A stretch of DNA of 64,000 nt, taken from NCBI GenBank assembly GCA_010356995.1, contig ML996699.1, positions 754,416-818,415 on the forward strand. Direction: 5' to 3'. The notes beneath the pieces were generated by a model. It was not told the DNA's origin, searched no databases, and saw only the letters and a list, made by a program, of their open reading frames with translations. Of the stretch, positions 13,456 through 22,545 are shown piece after piece. The first letter of the stretch is position 1. Each line of letters starts with the position of its first letter. The DNA comes from Trichodelitschia bisporula (lineage: Eukaryota > Ascomycota > Dothideomycetes > Phaeotrichales > Phaeotrichaceae). Made by a program: the position numbers and the translations under genes.

Positions 13456-13655
13456 GTTCATCGTTCATCGTTCATCGTTCATCGTTCATCGTTCATCGTT
13501 CATCGTTCATCGTTCATCGTTCATCGTTCATCGTTCATCGTTCATCGTTCNNNNNNNNNNGTTCATCGTTCATCGTTCATCGTTCATCGTTCATCGTTCA
13601 TCGTTCATCGTTCATCGTTCATCGTTCATCGTTCATCGTTCATCGTTCATCGTTC
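13456..13655 (+). repeat. (GTTCATC)n heptanucleotide array with an assembly gap
   Basis: Near-perfect tandem copies of GTTCATC: about 13.5 units before and 13.5 units after ten N bases at 13551-13560. The final units decay into GTTCTTCATTCATCATC. The N run is an assembly gap inside the array, so the true copy number is unknown. Seven-base units read in all three frames, which creates an artificial open frame through the gap. Confidence 0.97.
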
Positions 13656-14262
13656 TTCATTCATCATCTCTTCACTATCTGTCTCGCCACAACCACTTCT
13701 CACAACGTGCACTTTGCCCCGCATCTCCCCCGCTCTCCCTCTTTTCTCTCCCTTCTCTCCCTCTTTTCCCTCCCTCTCTCTCTCCCTTTTCTCTCCCTCT
13801 CTCTCTCCACATCTCAATAATTTTCTCCCTTCATCATTTGCTCAACCCTCCGATTCTCCGCGCCCTTTAGACCCTTGGAGCCACTCTGTCCAGTTGAATA
13901 GCTGGTTGGATGACGAAGCCTTACTAGCACTAAGACGGCTTGAAGTGGATGGCCAGATGCGTCTGGCCCACTGGTTCATGCAGGGGGCCGTCCCCAACAT
14001 CCAGACCGCGTCACCGCCAGGTACCGAGTGGTCCTGCTAGGAGTGCACTGTGCCCCTCACAAATCACTGCATTGCAAGATTGACGGTGCAAGATTGACGG
14101 TGCAAGATAATGAATTTCCCTTCATACATCCAAGCTTGCTATCTATTTCAACACATGACATCCCGAGATGTCCAAGCTAACCAAGCTAACCAAGAGCTAA
14201 ATGACAAGCGCACGGTACTTCCAAAGAGCCAGATTCTCAGTCCAAGCTGACCAGATGTCCCG
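13656..14262. other. Pyrimidine tract and intergenic sequence
   Basis: Directly after the heptamer array lies a C/T-only tract (about 13730-13812) built of CTCCCTCTTTTC-like units. From 13890 to 14262 there is ordinary intergenic sequence with a short duplicated phrase (GCAAGATTGACGGT twice, 14074-14104). No gene is recognisable. Confidence 0.6.
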
Positions 14263-15632
14263 TCACTTCTTGCCAAACACCCAAATGACGCCTTGCTCAC
14301 GCTCAACCTTCCATCCCTTCCGAAGCTCCCTCTCCACCGCCGGGCCGACCTTAGCCCGCCCCCCGGTGCTGTGATTGCCGAGTCCAACAATGATCTTGTA
14401 CGGCGAGTAGTTACCACGAGACATACCCCCGAGCCTCCGCTCCCCCAGACCCTCCCACCAAGCCTCAACCCGCTCACGGGCGAGCCGCGTAGCCTCACTG
14501 ACATTGAAATCGTGCAGATCGAGCTCCGTCTTGCTCGTCTGCGCCGCAGCAAACCGCTCGCGCTCGGCCAATTCAGCCTTTTTGATCGCAGCATTGTATT
14601 CGCGCGCCTGGTTGCTGTAGTAACTGGTCGCATGCGCCATGTAGTGGTCGGACTTGCTCCTGCGGGCGTAGAGGCGCGACTTGTTGAACGCCTCGTCGCG
14701 GAGCGCCCGGATGGACTTGCTGTCCTGCCCGGGAGCCAACTGAGACGGTGCCAAACGGGGCGCCGAAGGGGATGGCGAAGGGGAGCGTGATGGGTGGCTG
14801 AGCTTGATCGCCTCGTACTCGGGTACAATAGGACCGTCCGCGTAGATGATGCTATCCAGATCTTCAGACGCAAGATCACGGCCGAGCTGGCGCGCACCAT
14901 CTTGATCTTTGGTGAGGTTCACCAATGCAATCGCTTCTGGAAACTGGAGGGCTGGATTGTCTTCTGTTAATTCGATAGCCAGGCATATGACCGTATCATC
15001 GTCGAGATCTTCGACTTGGACGGCTACGAACTCGCCGACCAAGTGTGCGATGGTTTTGGACCTCGAGCGGCCGCACTGTTCATAGAGAGATGCGATGGAC
15101 TTGGCGGGGAACGCAGTGCGAGATGCGATGAAGTGGATATCCTCACCGCTCCTCTGCCACACGTTCCCGAGCTGCGTAGTCGATGTGAGGTCCGAGGACG
15201 ACGAGTCCCGTGTCTGGAGGGTCGACCTCCTATTGTGCTTTTTCTTTCCCTTGCCGCGCGGACTTACGATGCCCTCAGCGAATCCGTCAACTCCCTTGTG
15301 CGCAGCTAAGGGACCGGTGTACGCATCGTCTCCAGCGTAGCTGGTGCTACTCGGTGTGCTGCGGCTCCCAGTCTGCGTGCTGCTACCCAGTCCGGTCGGA
15401 TCAAAGCCGGCCGTATCTTGACACATTGCGGCATCCTGGAAAATGCTCAATGTCTCGCGCACGAGGCGTACTTGCTCCTGCTTGGAAAGGCCTTCGTAAT
15501 CAGAGAGAGTAGAGCGGATCAGCGATCCGTCCACGAATGGAAATTCCGCCTAAGTGTTGTCAGCACAACTCTCTAGCTTCCCGGTCCTGCGCGCACCTCA
15601 AATTGTTGGGCAAGGGCGTCATGGTCAACCAT
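14263..15632 (-). CDS. Smr-domain protein with DUF1771 (Cue2-like)
   Basis: Two exons: 15632-15597 (MVDHDALAQQFE) and 15549-14263, with a 47-nt intron at 15550-15596; 440 aa. The C-terminal ~140 residues have the arrangement DUF1771 (AHATSYYSNQAREYNAAIKKA) followed by an Smr domain (ELDLHDFNVSEATRLARERVE, then KIIVGLGNHSTGG, then the closing GVIWVFGKK). In yeast, Cue2 with this architecture is the endonuclease that cuts mRNA at stalled, collided ribosomes. Here the LDLH motif that supplies the DxH active site is present. I do not see a convincing N-terminal CUE domain; the N-terminal half is Ser/Thr-rich and weakly conserved. Family assignment is solid; orthology to Cue2 is inference. Confidence 0.85.
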
Positions 15633-16254
15633 GCATCTTGATTTTTGGGACGAGACTGGCATCGTGGGTCATGAAGATGAAAGTGAAAGTGGCGATGATG
15701 ATACGAGGGGTAGCAAAGGACATAATAATTATGTGATTTTTCCAAGAGAGAATGAATCAAAAAGGGAGCGATGTTCTGCCAGCAGGTGCTGCGATTTGCG
15801 ACTGTTTGGAATGTTGATAGTGTTGTAGTGCAGAGGCGTGCGAGGTGCAGAGCACGGAACGTGGGAACCTGTGGGGGATTTTCAGGCGATCGGGCGCACT
15901 GGCCACATGGAGATCGGGTGCACCCGCGCCCAGATACCATAAACGCCGTGGAGGCCCAATGACCTTGCGAGCGTAGAGCGGGCGTCGTCATAAGCGCCGG
16001 TGGATATCTGCCGCGTTTACTAAGCGAGGCTCGGCTCCAGCTCCAGCTCCAGCTCCAGCTCCAGCTCCAGTCTCCGCTCTCATAGCCGACATCTCTTCAA
16101 TGTAGCTTAGCATTCGCTCTCAATTATGACTCTGATCGCACTTCACCTTACCTGCCACTATAGGCAAGAACGAGGGACCAAGGGCCACCCGGAAAAATGA
16201 TGAGCTATGAAGCCCCGTAACTCCAGGTGCAGCTTCCCATCAAACGCAAAACAC
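15633..16254. other. Intergenic region upstream of the Cue2-like gene
   Basis: Contains the promoter of the minus-strand Smr gene and the CTCCAG hexamer array (listed separately). No coding sequence is supported. Confidence 0.4.
16035..16070 (+). repeat. (CTCCAG)6 microsatellite
   Basis: Six perfect contiguous copies of the hexamer CTCCAG in non-coding sequence. Confidence 0.95.
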
Positions 16255-16353
16255 CTTCTTCCAAGTTCACCAGCAACACACTTTACACCTTCCTACAAGT
16301 TCAACAACACCATTTACACCTTCCTCCAAGTTCGCCAACAACACACTTTCCAC
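16255..16353 (+). repeat. Three leader repeats of ~32 bp before the CxCG repeat gene
   Basis: Three imperfect copies of a C/A/T-rich unit (CTTCCTCCAAGTTC-CAACAACACACTTTACAC) run up to the ATG at 16355: about 16255-16288, 16289-16319 and 16320-16353. G is almost absent apart from the GTTC core, as in an untranslated leader. A similar CAAC/TCAA-rich leader precedes the next family member (18310-18610). Confidence 0.75.
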
Positions 16354-16354
16354 C

Positions 16355-17722
16355 ATGGACGAAAGCTCAAGCTCTCCCCCCACCATCTCCCTCCTATTGC
16401 GCCTCCACCCCGCGCCCTCGTCCCCATCTCCCCCTCGCGAACCCCAACACCAAACTCAATACCCGCCCGACCCCACCGTCGCCGCCCGCTGCCGCTGCGG
16501 CAAGCCTGTCTCCTTCTACAGCTCCAACGACCCGGCCGTACGTCTCAAGCAGTCCGAGCAGCTCTCGGCACCCCACCCACCCTCGTGCCCCGCCGTCTCC
16601 CTCCCATGGCAGCTCCTTCCCACACCCTCCCCCCCTCGCGAATCTGAACACCAAACTCAATACCCGCCCGGCACCCCCGACACCGCTCGCTCCAGCTACG
16701 GCAAGCTCACCAGCGACTGGGGCTTCGACGAACCGGCTGTGTTCAGCAGGCTGACCGAAGAACTCTTGGCACCCTTGACGCCCTCGTGCCATCCTATCAC
16801 CAAATAACTGCCCGACTCCACCCGCACCCACCGCTGCCGCTACGGCAAGCTCGAGAGCTTCGCCCCCGGCAGCGACCCGGCTGCTCGCCAGAGGCTGCGC
16901 GAGCAGCTCGCGGAACCCCACGCACCCTCGTACGGTCCCACCATCGAATACTTCTCCCCACCCCCCCCTCCGTTCCCTCGCGAACCTGAGCGCCAAACTC
17001 AATATCCGCCCGGCGCCCCCAGCACCGTTTGCTGCAGCTACGGCAAGCTCCTCGGCTTCGCAGGCTTCAACGACCCGGCTGTTTGCCGCAGGCTGTCTGA
17101 GCAGCTCTCGGCGCCCCACGCACCCTCGTGCGGTATCATCACCGAATACCTGCCCGGCTCTACCGTCACCAACCGCTGCTCCTGCGGCCATCTCGAGAGC
17201 TTCACCCAGGGCAACGAACCGGCTGTTCGCTGCAGGCTGTTCGAGCAGCTCGGGAGGCCCCACGCACCCTCATGCGGTCCCGTCATCGAATACTTCCCCC
17301 CAACCCCCTCTCCCTCGCCCCCCTCTCCTTCCTCTCCCCCTCGCGAACCCTAACAGCAAACTCAATACCCGCCCGACCCCGCGGTCGTCGACCGCTGCGT
17401 CTGGGGCCACCCCGTCTCCTTCAGAGCCTCCGACGACGTCGACCCGGCTGTATGCCGCCCGCATTTCGAGCAGCACTCGGCGCCCCACCCACCCTCATGC
17501 CCAGTCCGCATGGAACACAGCGACGACGAGATCCGCTTCCTACGGTCCCTGCTCACAGATCCGAAGTATGCCTCGCAGGTGACGAACATCACTGCCGTGA
17601 TCGAAATGTACCGCACCGGGTACCTGCCTGCGGCGAGCGACGCGACGGGCTCCATAGCGCTGTGGAATGTTCGGGAGGTTACATTGAATGAGGTGACGCG
17701 CCACCCCCCGCAAGAGGTATGA
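16355..17722 (+). pseudogene. Six-repeat CxCG/PVSF gene interrupted by two stop codons
   Basis: A single reading frame of 456 codons runs from the ATG at 16355 to the TGA ending at 17722, broken only by TAA at 16805-16807 and TAA at 17350-17352. The frame encodes six tandem units of about 55-67 residues. The consensus core is (R/C)CxCGxxxSFxxxxDPAVxxRLxEQLxAPHxPSC, with linker REPxxQTQYPP in units 1, 2, 4 and 6. Units 2-3 and 4-5 look like copies of one two-unit block. Each stop differs from a sister repeat by a single base: TAA versus TAC in the EYLP context, TAA versus CAA in the QQTQYPP context. A C-terminal ~70-residue module without the repeat follows (DDEIRFLRSLL…, then NITAVIEMYRTG), and it is paralogous to modules at ~18.9 and ~19.6 kb. 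I do not recognise a known domain; paired CxC and terminal C residues suggest metal binding, which is inference only. Confidence 0.7.
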
Positions 17723-18289
17723 CTTGCGGTGACTTGTCTAAGGGCAAGGTGAGGGCCTGGCTCTCTAATGACATTTGACTTTTCAAGCCCGGCGTGTACA
17801 GGACTCAACTAACAACTTCTGCCTTTGGACTCGTTAAAAATTGAACGCAGGAGCATGGGATGTTTAAGAGCCTTGTCTGTCAACAAAAGTATCAAGCACA
17901 CGCAACCTACTGCCATATCAATCCTGTGCAATCACTCTTCGTATGCTTGTCTACGGGAGTACCCACCGGCCCCGTCAACACTGTGCAGCCATATCACTGC
18001 TACCAATGGCTCAAGGGCACTTTGTGTCAGTGATGGAGGATGAAAGTCGATGGCAGAAGTTGATAGAATCAAGACGAGTGAGGAAAACAGCAACGGATCC
18101 TGTCATGTGAGCTGGCTGTGGTCGAACGTACTCGGTACTCACCGGCCGCGGCGCTCTTTCCTGGTCACTGATGCTCCTCTCTCTCGAACAGCTGCACCTG
18201 CACCCTTTCGTGGTTCAGAAGCTACGCTACCACTTGATGGGGAAGCAACTTCCCTCCGAGCTCGCTGCGCACGAGCCAGTCCCTGGGGA
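17723..18289. other. Decayed sequence between family copies
   Basis: Starts with a plausible donor (GTATGACTT at 17719) after the repeat gene, so a further exon may once have existed. No intact coding sequence is seen. The 3' part (18100-18289) is probably the promoter region of the next copy. Confidence 0.35.
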
Positions 18290-18298
18290 GATAAAAGG
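18290..18298 (+). promoter_or_regulatory. TATA-like box of the decayed family copy
   Basis: GATAAAAGG lies ~320 bp before the first splice donor of the copy at 18.6 kb and directly before a C/A/T-rich leader (18310-18610) with repeated phrases such as CATCCATCA and CAAACTT. It reads as a core promoter followed by a long untranslated leader. Confidence 0.4.
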
Positions 18299-18616
18299 AC
18301 GGCCTCCGCTCCAACTTCGACCAAACCTCAACATCCCACCATTGTCAACCAGCACCACTCAAGATTCGACCAAACTTCAACATCCATCACTCAAACTCTC
18401 TCATTCTTCCATACCAAGTTTACTACAACGTCTTCGTCTGATGCCACATTCTTTGCTACCATCGCATCCTTCCTTGCCCAACTCTGTCAGCCCAGCATCA
18501 CATCCCAAGCTTCGGTCAGACCTCAGCATCCATCAGTCAATGTCAGCCCAGCACCACACCTCAAGCTTCAATCAAACTTTAGCATTCATCATTGCCAGTC
18601 AAACGTCACGCCTCAA

Positions 18617-19093
18617 GTAAGTGTTTCATGTCGCCTGCTGCTGCTGTCCGGTTTGACTAACTCCACCAGGTTTCCGTCGAGGACTTATTCCCCTGGCACG
18701 TCCTTGATCAGTTCATAGCAGCCCCGAGTGCCGCCATGCCACCGCCACCCCACCGCCAAGTCGACGGGGCTATTGTGTACGACCGCTGGGGAAACCCAGT
18801 GTCGTTCGCAATAGTCCCCGGGCAAGCCGAGGATTGAGCCGGACAACAGCCAAAATGTGGCAGAGCTTCAGGTCGCGATGACAATACCTGAACTGGCCTG
18901 TCACCGTGATAACGTCACCATCGCGATCAAAAAGTACGGCCTCACGAAGAACGTGCGAGAGCCCTTTGCTCTATGCGAAGGGGTTATCCTCTCGCTAGAA
19001 GAAGCGATGCTGATCAACCCCATGGAACACCCCATCTGGCTTGAGGTATACTGGCATGCTCGGTTCTCTATGATGAGCTACTTATTCTTATAG
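18617..19093 (+). pseudogene. Family copy 1: leader intron, PVSF peptide, NVTIAI module
   Basis: Contains a well-formed intron (18617-18669, GTAAGT…TGACTAAC…CCACCAG), then an ATG at 18736 opening a 33-residue frame with YDRWGNPVSFAIVPGQAED before TGA at 18835-18837. It continues with an open segment carrying RDNVTIAIKKYG and LSLEEAMLINPMEHPIWLE, ending at a second intron (19046-19093, GTATACTGGCATGCT…TATAG). The same order and nearly the same two introns recur in copy 2 (19224-19794). The short first frame and absent continuation suggest a decayed copy, though a very small secreted-type peptide cannot be excluded. Related to the repeat gene at 16.4 kb through the G-x-P-V-S-F motif and the N-(I/V)-T module. 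Confidence 0.5.
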
Positions 19094-19223
19094 CTCCCTT
19101 AGGCGTTTCAGATGCTCCATTACGTGTACCCGCCCCACTCACTCCAACTTCAGCGCATCATCCCAAGCATCGATTATTACCCATCGCTGAGCATCTTCTC
19201 CCATCTAACCTGTATCACCTCAA

Positions 19224-20300
19224 GTGAGTGTTTCATATCACCTACTACTGCTGTCCGGTTGACTGACTCCACCAGGTCCCCGTCCAGAACGCCATCGATT
19301 ACGACGAGCAAGAGCACCCGGTGTCCGTTTTCATCGTGCCGGGTCAGGCAGCCGTTCACCCCCATGCCGGACGCAATTGACTACGACGAACAAGGGCAGC
19401 CGATCTCCTTCTTCATCAAGCCGGGGAGAGCAGCCGGGCAGACTGCCGCTTTGCGGCAGGCCAAGCCCTACTATGGGCAGAAGCTGGCAGATTTGCGCTT
19501 GTTCACCTTCGCTTGCGCTTCATATTCAACATGCGATCCACTTCTATACGCGTTACGTCAATTGCTTCTGTACCTGGCCTGACTCCTGCCAGCTTTTAAA
19601 GACCAGCGAGCGAATCTCTCTGCCTGCGTGCGGCTTTACAAGTCGGTCCAAGTCCCGACTGAACCGTTCGCCGTCCGCGACGGCGTATTCATCTCTTTGG
19701 AAGAGGCTGCCCTCACCAACCCAGCCGAGACGCCGATAAGGCTGGAGGTATACTGGCATGCTTGCTTCTTTACGATGAGCTAATGTTCTCCTAGGTCCCC
19801 GAGGCCTCGCAGCTCGCTCAGTTCACCTACCCGCCCTATCCTCGGTTTCAAAGCTCTGCTGAGGTACATAAGCCGTCCCCATGTTTTTTTCGCACGGCAT
19901 ACTCATGCGTTAGGTCTTTGTCCAAATGCGCCTTCCTCGACAGTGGGGCGCGAGCCTCAGCGGCATGTATGTTACGCTCCTCCGATACGGGGAGCAATCT
20001 CGCGGAGGTTACGGACTCGGACCTGAGAGCTCTGGGGCCTCCACCAGCATCCCCCCCGCGGATGTTGCGTGTGCAACATCCCGGTAACCACACCGAGATG
20101 CTACCTTGTGTCCTAGTCGAGACGCGACCTGTGGACGACAAAAACACGCCCCTCTCGGATTGGGTGCCAGAAGTGGCGGTAAAGCGCCACACGCCCGGCA
20201 GGTTTCGGCTGTCGGGCATGGCGGTCAAGGCCGCCCTTCCCAAGAGCCTTGTGCCGGGGCACGGGGCCCTGTACGTTGCGAGTTCAAAGAGCCAGGTGGG
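19224..20300 (+). pseudogene. Family copy 2 joined to retropepsin-like DTGS segment
   Basis: Leader intron 19224-19275 matches the one in copy 1. Two YDEQ…P(I/V)S(F/V)F segments follow (one before, one after the ATG at 19364), then TEPFAVRDGVFISLEEAALTN, intron 19748-19794, VPEASQLAQFTYPPYP, and another intron-like segment (GTACATAAG at ~19863 to TTAG at ~19912). The next exon reads QMRLPRQWGASLSGMYVTLL, and one base out of frame comes SDTGSNLAEVTDSDLRALG, then ETRPVDDKN…LSDWVPE and LSGMAVK to about 20300. The DTGS followed by a hydrophobic segment is the active-site signature of retropepsin-like aspartic proteases. The frameshift before DTGS and the broken first exon indicate a pseudogene. 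This copy shows the probable full architecture: PVSF peptide, N-(I/V)-T module, protease-like domain. Confidence 0.5.
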
Positions 20301-20347
20301 AAGAATGCTTCCAAGTCATTGATGTTTCTTGTGGCGCGTGGAGCGCG

Positions 20348-20440
20348 CTCTCTGCACTGGCAAGCCGGAATGAAACCCTTTCCTGGAAAATGGGAAAGTC
20401 AAAATACTGGCAGCGCTCAGTGGCAAATCGCAGCCCGCTG
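20348..20440 (+). pseudogene. Fragment of the 39.5-kb membrane-protein family (internal segment)
   Basis: Translates as SALASRNETLSWKMGKSKYW followed by QRSVANRSPL, and matches the segment of the intact protein at about 40499-40591 (SALAARSECLPWKMGKSTYW, then RRSAANLNVI). Nucleotide similarity is also clear, for example TGGAAAATGGGAAA…TACTGGC. It lies inside the protease-like patch, with no flanking parts of that gene. Confidence 0.65.
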
Positions 20441-20462
20441 TTGTGCGCGCACAAATCTCTGA

Positions 20463-20545
20463 CGTTCGGTTCTCGGAGATGGCGGTGAAACGGGTGCTCT
20501 TCAAAGGCATTACGCCAGGAAACGGAACGTTAAACACCACAGTTC
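20463..20545 (+). pseudogene. Third remnant of the retropepsin-like C-terminus
   Basis: Reads DVRFSEMAVKRVLFKGITPGN, equivalent to RFRLSGMAVKAALPKSLVPGH in copy 2 (~20203-20262) and ECRPSGTAIKDVLFKGMVPES in the next copy (~20890-20950). Only this terminal piece is present between the two membrane-family fragments. Confidence 0.55.
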
Positions 20546-20571
20546 CAACAACACTGCCAGTCGTCACTCCG

Positions 20572-20664
20572 AACACTCGAAGTCTCACGTGCATCATATC
20601 CAGCTGTTCCGGTGTGCTTCTTCTTTGCACCTGGTGGCTCCTAGACCTCAATGTCCCCTCGCGC
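20572..20664 (+). pseudogene. Fragment of the 39.5-kb membrane-protein family (first membrane segment)
   Basis: Encodes NTRSLTCIISSCSGVLLLCT followed by WWLLDLNVPSR, matching the first transmembrane region of the intact protein (NVRGTSDIIWSSISILLLST, then WSLLHLNVPSH, about 39598-39690). It abuts the protease-like copy starting with LYDTGSDLTEV three bases downstream, in a different frame. Confidence 0.65.
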
Positions 20665-20666
20665 CG

Positions 20667-21014
20667 TTGTACGACACCGGGAGCGACCTGACCGAAGTCA
20701 TGGTGACTGAACTGGCCATCCTAGGGATCCCACCGAACGCAGAGCTGCCGCCGGTCTGGGTGGAACTAGTCGGAGGCTACGTCGAGTACTCATTCGGGGT
20801 TCTGGTGGAAACCAGGTTCACCAATTCCTAGTACGAGCCTGTGACAGAGTGGATTCTTGAGTCCGCTATCATGCGCAAGCAGCCCGTTGAGTGTCGGCCC
20901 TCTGGGACGGCGATCAAGGATGTGCTCTTCAAGGGCATGGTGCCAGAAAGCGGCTCGCTGTACGCGGGGACGTTCAAGACGAATGTGGTTCGCGCTTTAC
21001 CCAGCAGCCGCTAG
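20667..21014 (+). pseudogene. Retropepsin-like DTGS copy with one in-frame stop
   Basis: One frame runs from LYDTGSDLTEVMVTELAILG through GVLVETRFTNS, TAG at 20829-20831, then YEPVTEWILESAIMRKQP and FKGMVPESGSLYAGTFK to TAG at 21012-21014. Sequence on both sides of the internal stop matches copy 2 in order, so the stop is a nonsense mutation in a formerly longer frame. DTGS is the aspartic protease active-site motif. There is no visible start or promoter, and the 5' end is fused to the membrane-family fragment. Confidence 0.6.
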
Positions 21015-22545
21015 TTTTTTTTCCTGTACTCTAGTTCAAGACCACTCTCATTTTCCGCTCCTTTTTGTATTCCATTCGACCATATGTACCATTCTATCCT
21101 TCGCTATACTCAACTACGCCAAATCTCAGTGGTCTGACGCGCCCTCTCAACCCTCCGACACGCCGCCGGACGGATAGAGCTGCTAGGCTGAAACAATCGA
21201 CTTCAGCTCATGTCTACACTGGTGGGAGCGTGTGTCGGCGAGGGTGTCGTCGAGCAAGGGTCGTGAAGTCGCTGGAGGGGATGGAGGTGAGGTACTCGGG
21301 CAAGGTGGTGGGTGGTGGATAAGGATCTTGGGGGCGGCATTGAGAGGGGGGTGGTTGGTGTTGATGGCATAACGGGAGCACTGGCATTACGGAAGGGGTA
21401 TCGGGGTTGATACGGGATGGGTGCACACTGATGGGGATATCGAGGGAAATGTCGGTCTTGAGATCAGTGCGTTTTGCTGCTGGCCTGAAGCACCGGGCAC
21501 CTTCCCTTCCGCTGTCGTTCCGCCATTTTGGAGAGGTTTCTGAGCGGATTTTCTCATTGGGGTCACCTTTTTTCATCTCCGTATTCCTGCTGATGCCCCG
21601 ACTCCATCTGCTTCGGCGCTTTGTCGGACTGCGAGTGCTATGGACTGACACTGGGACTGGTTCCTGAGCTTTGAATGCATCGACGTTGATCTCGGATATC
21701 ACGGGATCTGGCGCTTGAAATCCAATCACGTCCGACGCGTCCGTGGAGATGTCAACCCTGAACTGCTCAATGTCTCGGCACAGCCAACGTAAGCACAACA
21801 CCCGAAGAGCTTATGACCACGAACTCACACTCCAGCAGCTGTTGTTTTCCTCGTGGCGGAGATTTCCTAAGGGCCTTTACGTACGATGGTCATAATGTCC
21901 GTTTCCTGAGGCCTGGAATGATGACAGTTCAAGGTCTCCAATAGCACCACGGCCCCGCTTGTCTCGACCACCTTTTGACCCGAATTACTCGCCATGACCT
22001 GGAAGAATCTCACCGGTGTGGAATGCCGGGTTTGGCGCTGCGGGGCGCTTCGTGTCAGAACTGCGGCTTAGACAATGGCCCATGACTGAAACTGGCGTTC
22101 TGGAAGGCGCCTGGCATGCAAGTCGCTCCGTGGCGTGTCCCCTCTTTGACTTTTGTCCACTGAATAAGCAGCGTATGTAAGACGTCAGCCGCGCCCTGCC
22201 TATGCGACTGTGTACGGAGGTAGGCGGGTAGGGTGTCGTGCTCATCTCCTCCATATTTGAGATCCGCATAGCATGCTCTCCATTGGAATGAAGATGGACA
22301 TAGGCTGGACGTCGACCGTCAGCACCAGTTGATGGAGGCGACGGATGTACGCGGCGTGTCTTCAGCCTTTCCCCGGAGATCTAGGGAGTTGCGAGGATCA
22401 TATAGAAGACGTGGTGGCCTTACCCCTTGAGCAACTTATAAGCTCCCATTATTCCACCTGGTACTCGAGTCCTCATCAGCTTGCTCAACATTACTTCCTC
22501 CTTCAATCGGCTCAGAAATATCCAGTCCTCGTTCCCATTGCTAAA
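21015..22545. other. Intergenic region upstream of the aldehyde dehydrogenase
   Basis: About 1.5 kb with no gene I can support. A 195-codon open frame on the minus strand (21214-21801) has no recognisable domain and biased, repeat-like composition, so I do not call it. The last 150 bp are the ALDH promoter and leader. Confidence 0.4.
22437..22443 (+). promoter_or_regulatory. TATA-like box of the aldehyde dehydrogenase gene
   Basis: TTATAAG lies 109 bp upstream of the ALDH start codon, followed by a pyrimidine-rich leader (TTACTTCCTCCTTC). The spacing fits a fungal core promoter. Confidence 0.45.

Noticed and set aside
13340-13870. Open frame through the (GTTCATC)n array and the N gap
   Set aside because: Generated by a stop-free heptamer repeated in all frames and by unknown bases.
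16394-17263. 289-codon minus-strand open frame across the repeat gene
   Set aside because: Tempting because the sense frame has stops, but the sense repeats share conserved Cys and Gly positions and single-base explanations for both stops, while the antisense reading is Ala/Gly/Arg low complexity.
21214-21801. 195-codon minus-strand open frame
   Set aside because: No recognisable domain, biased composition, no promoter or splice support.
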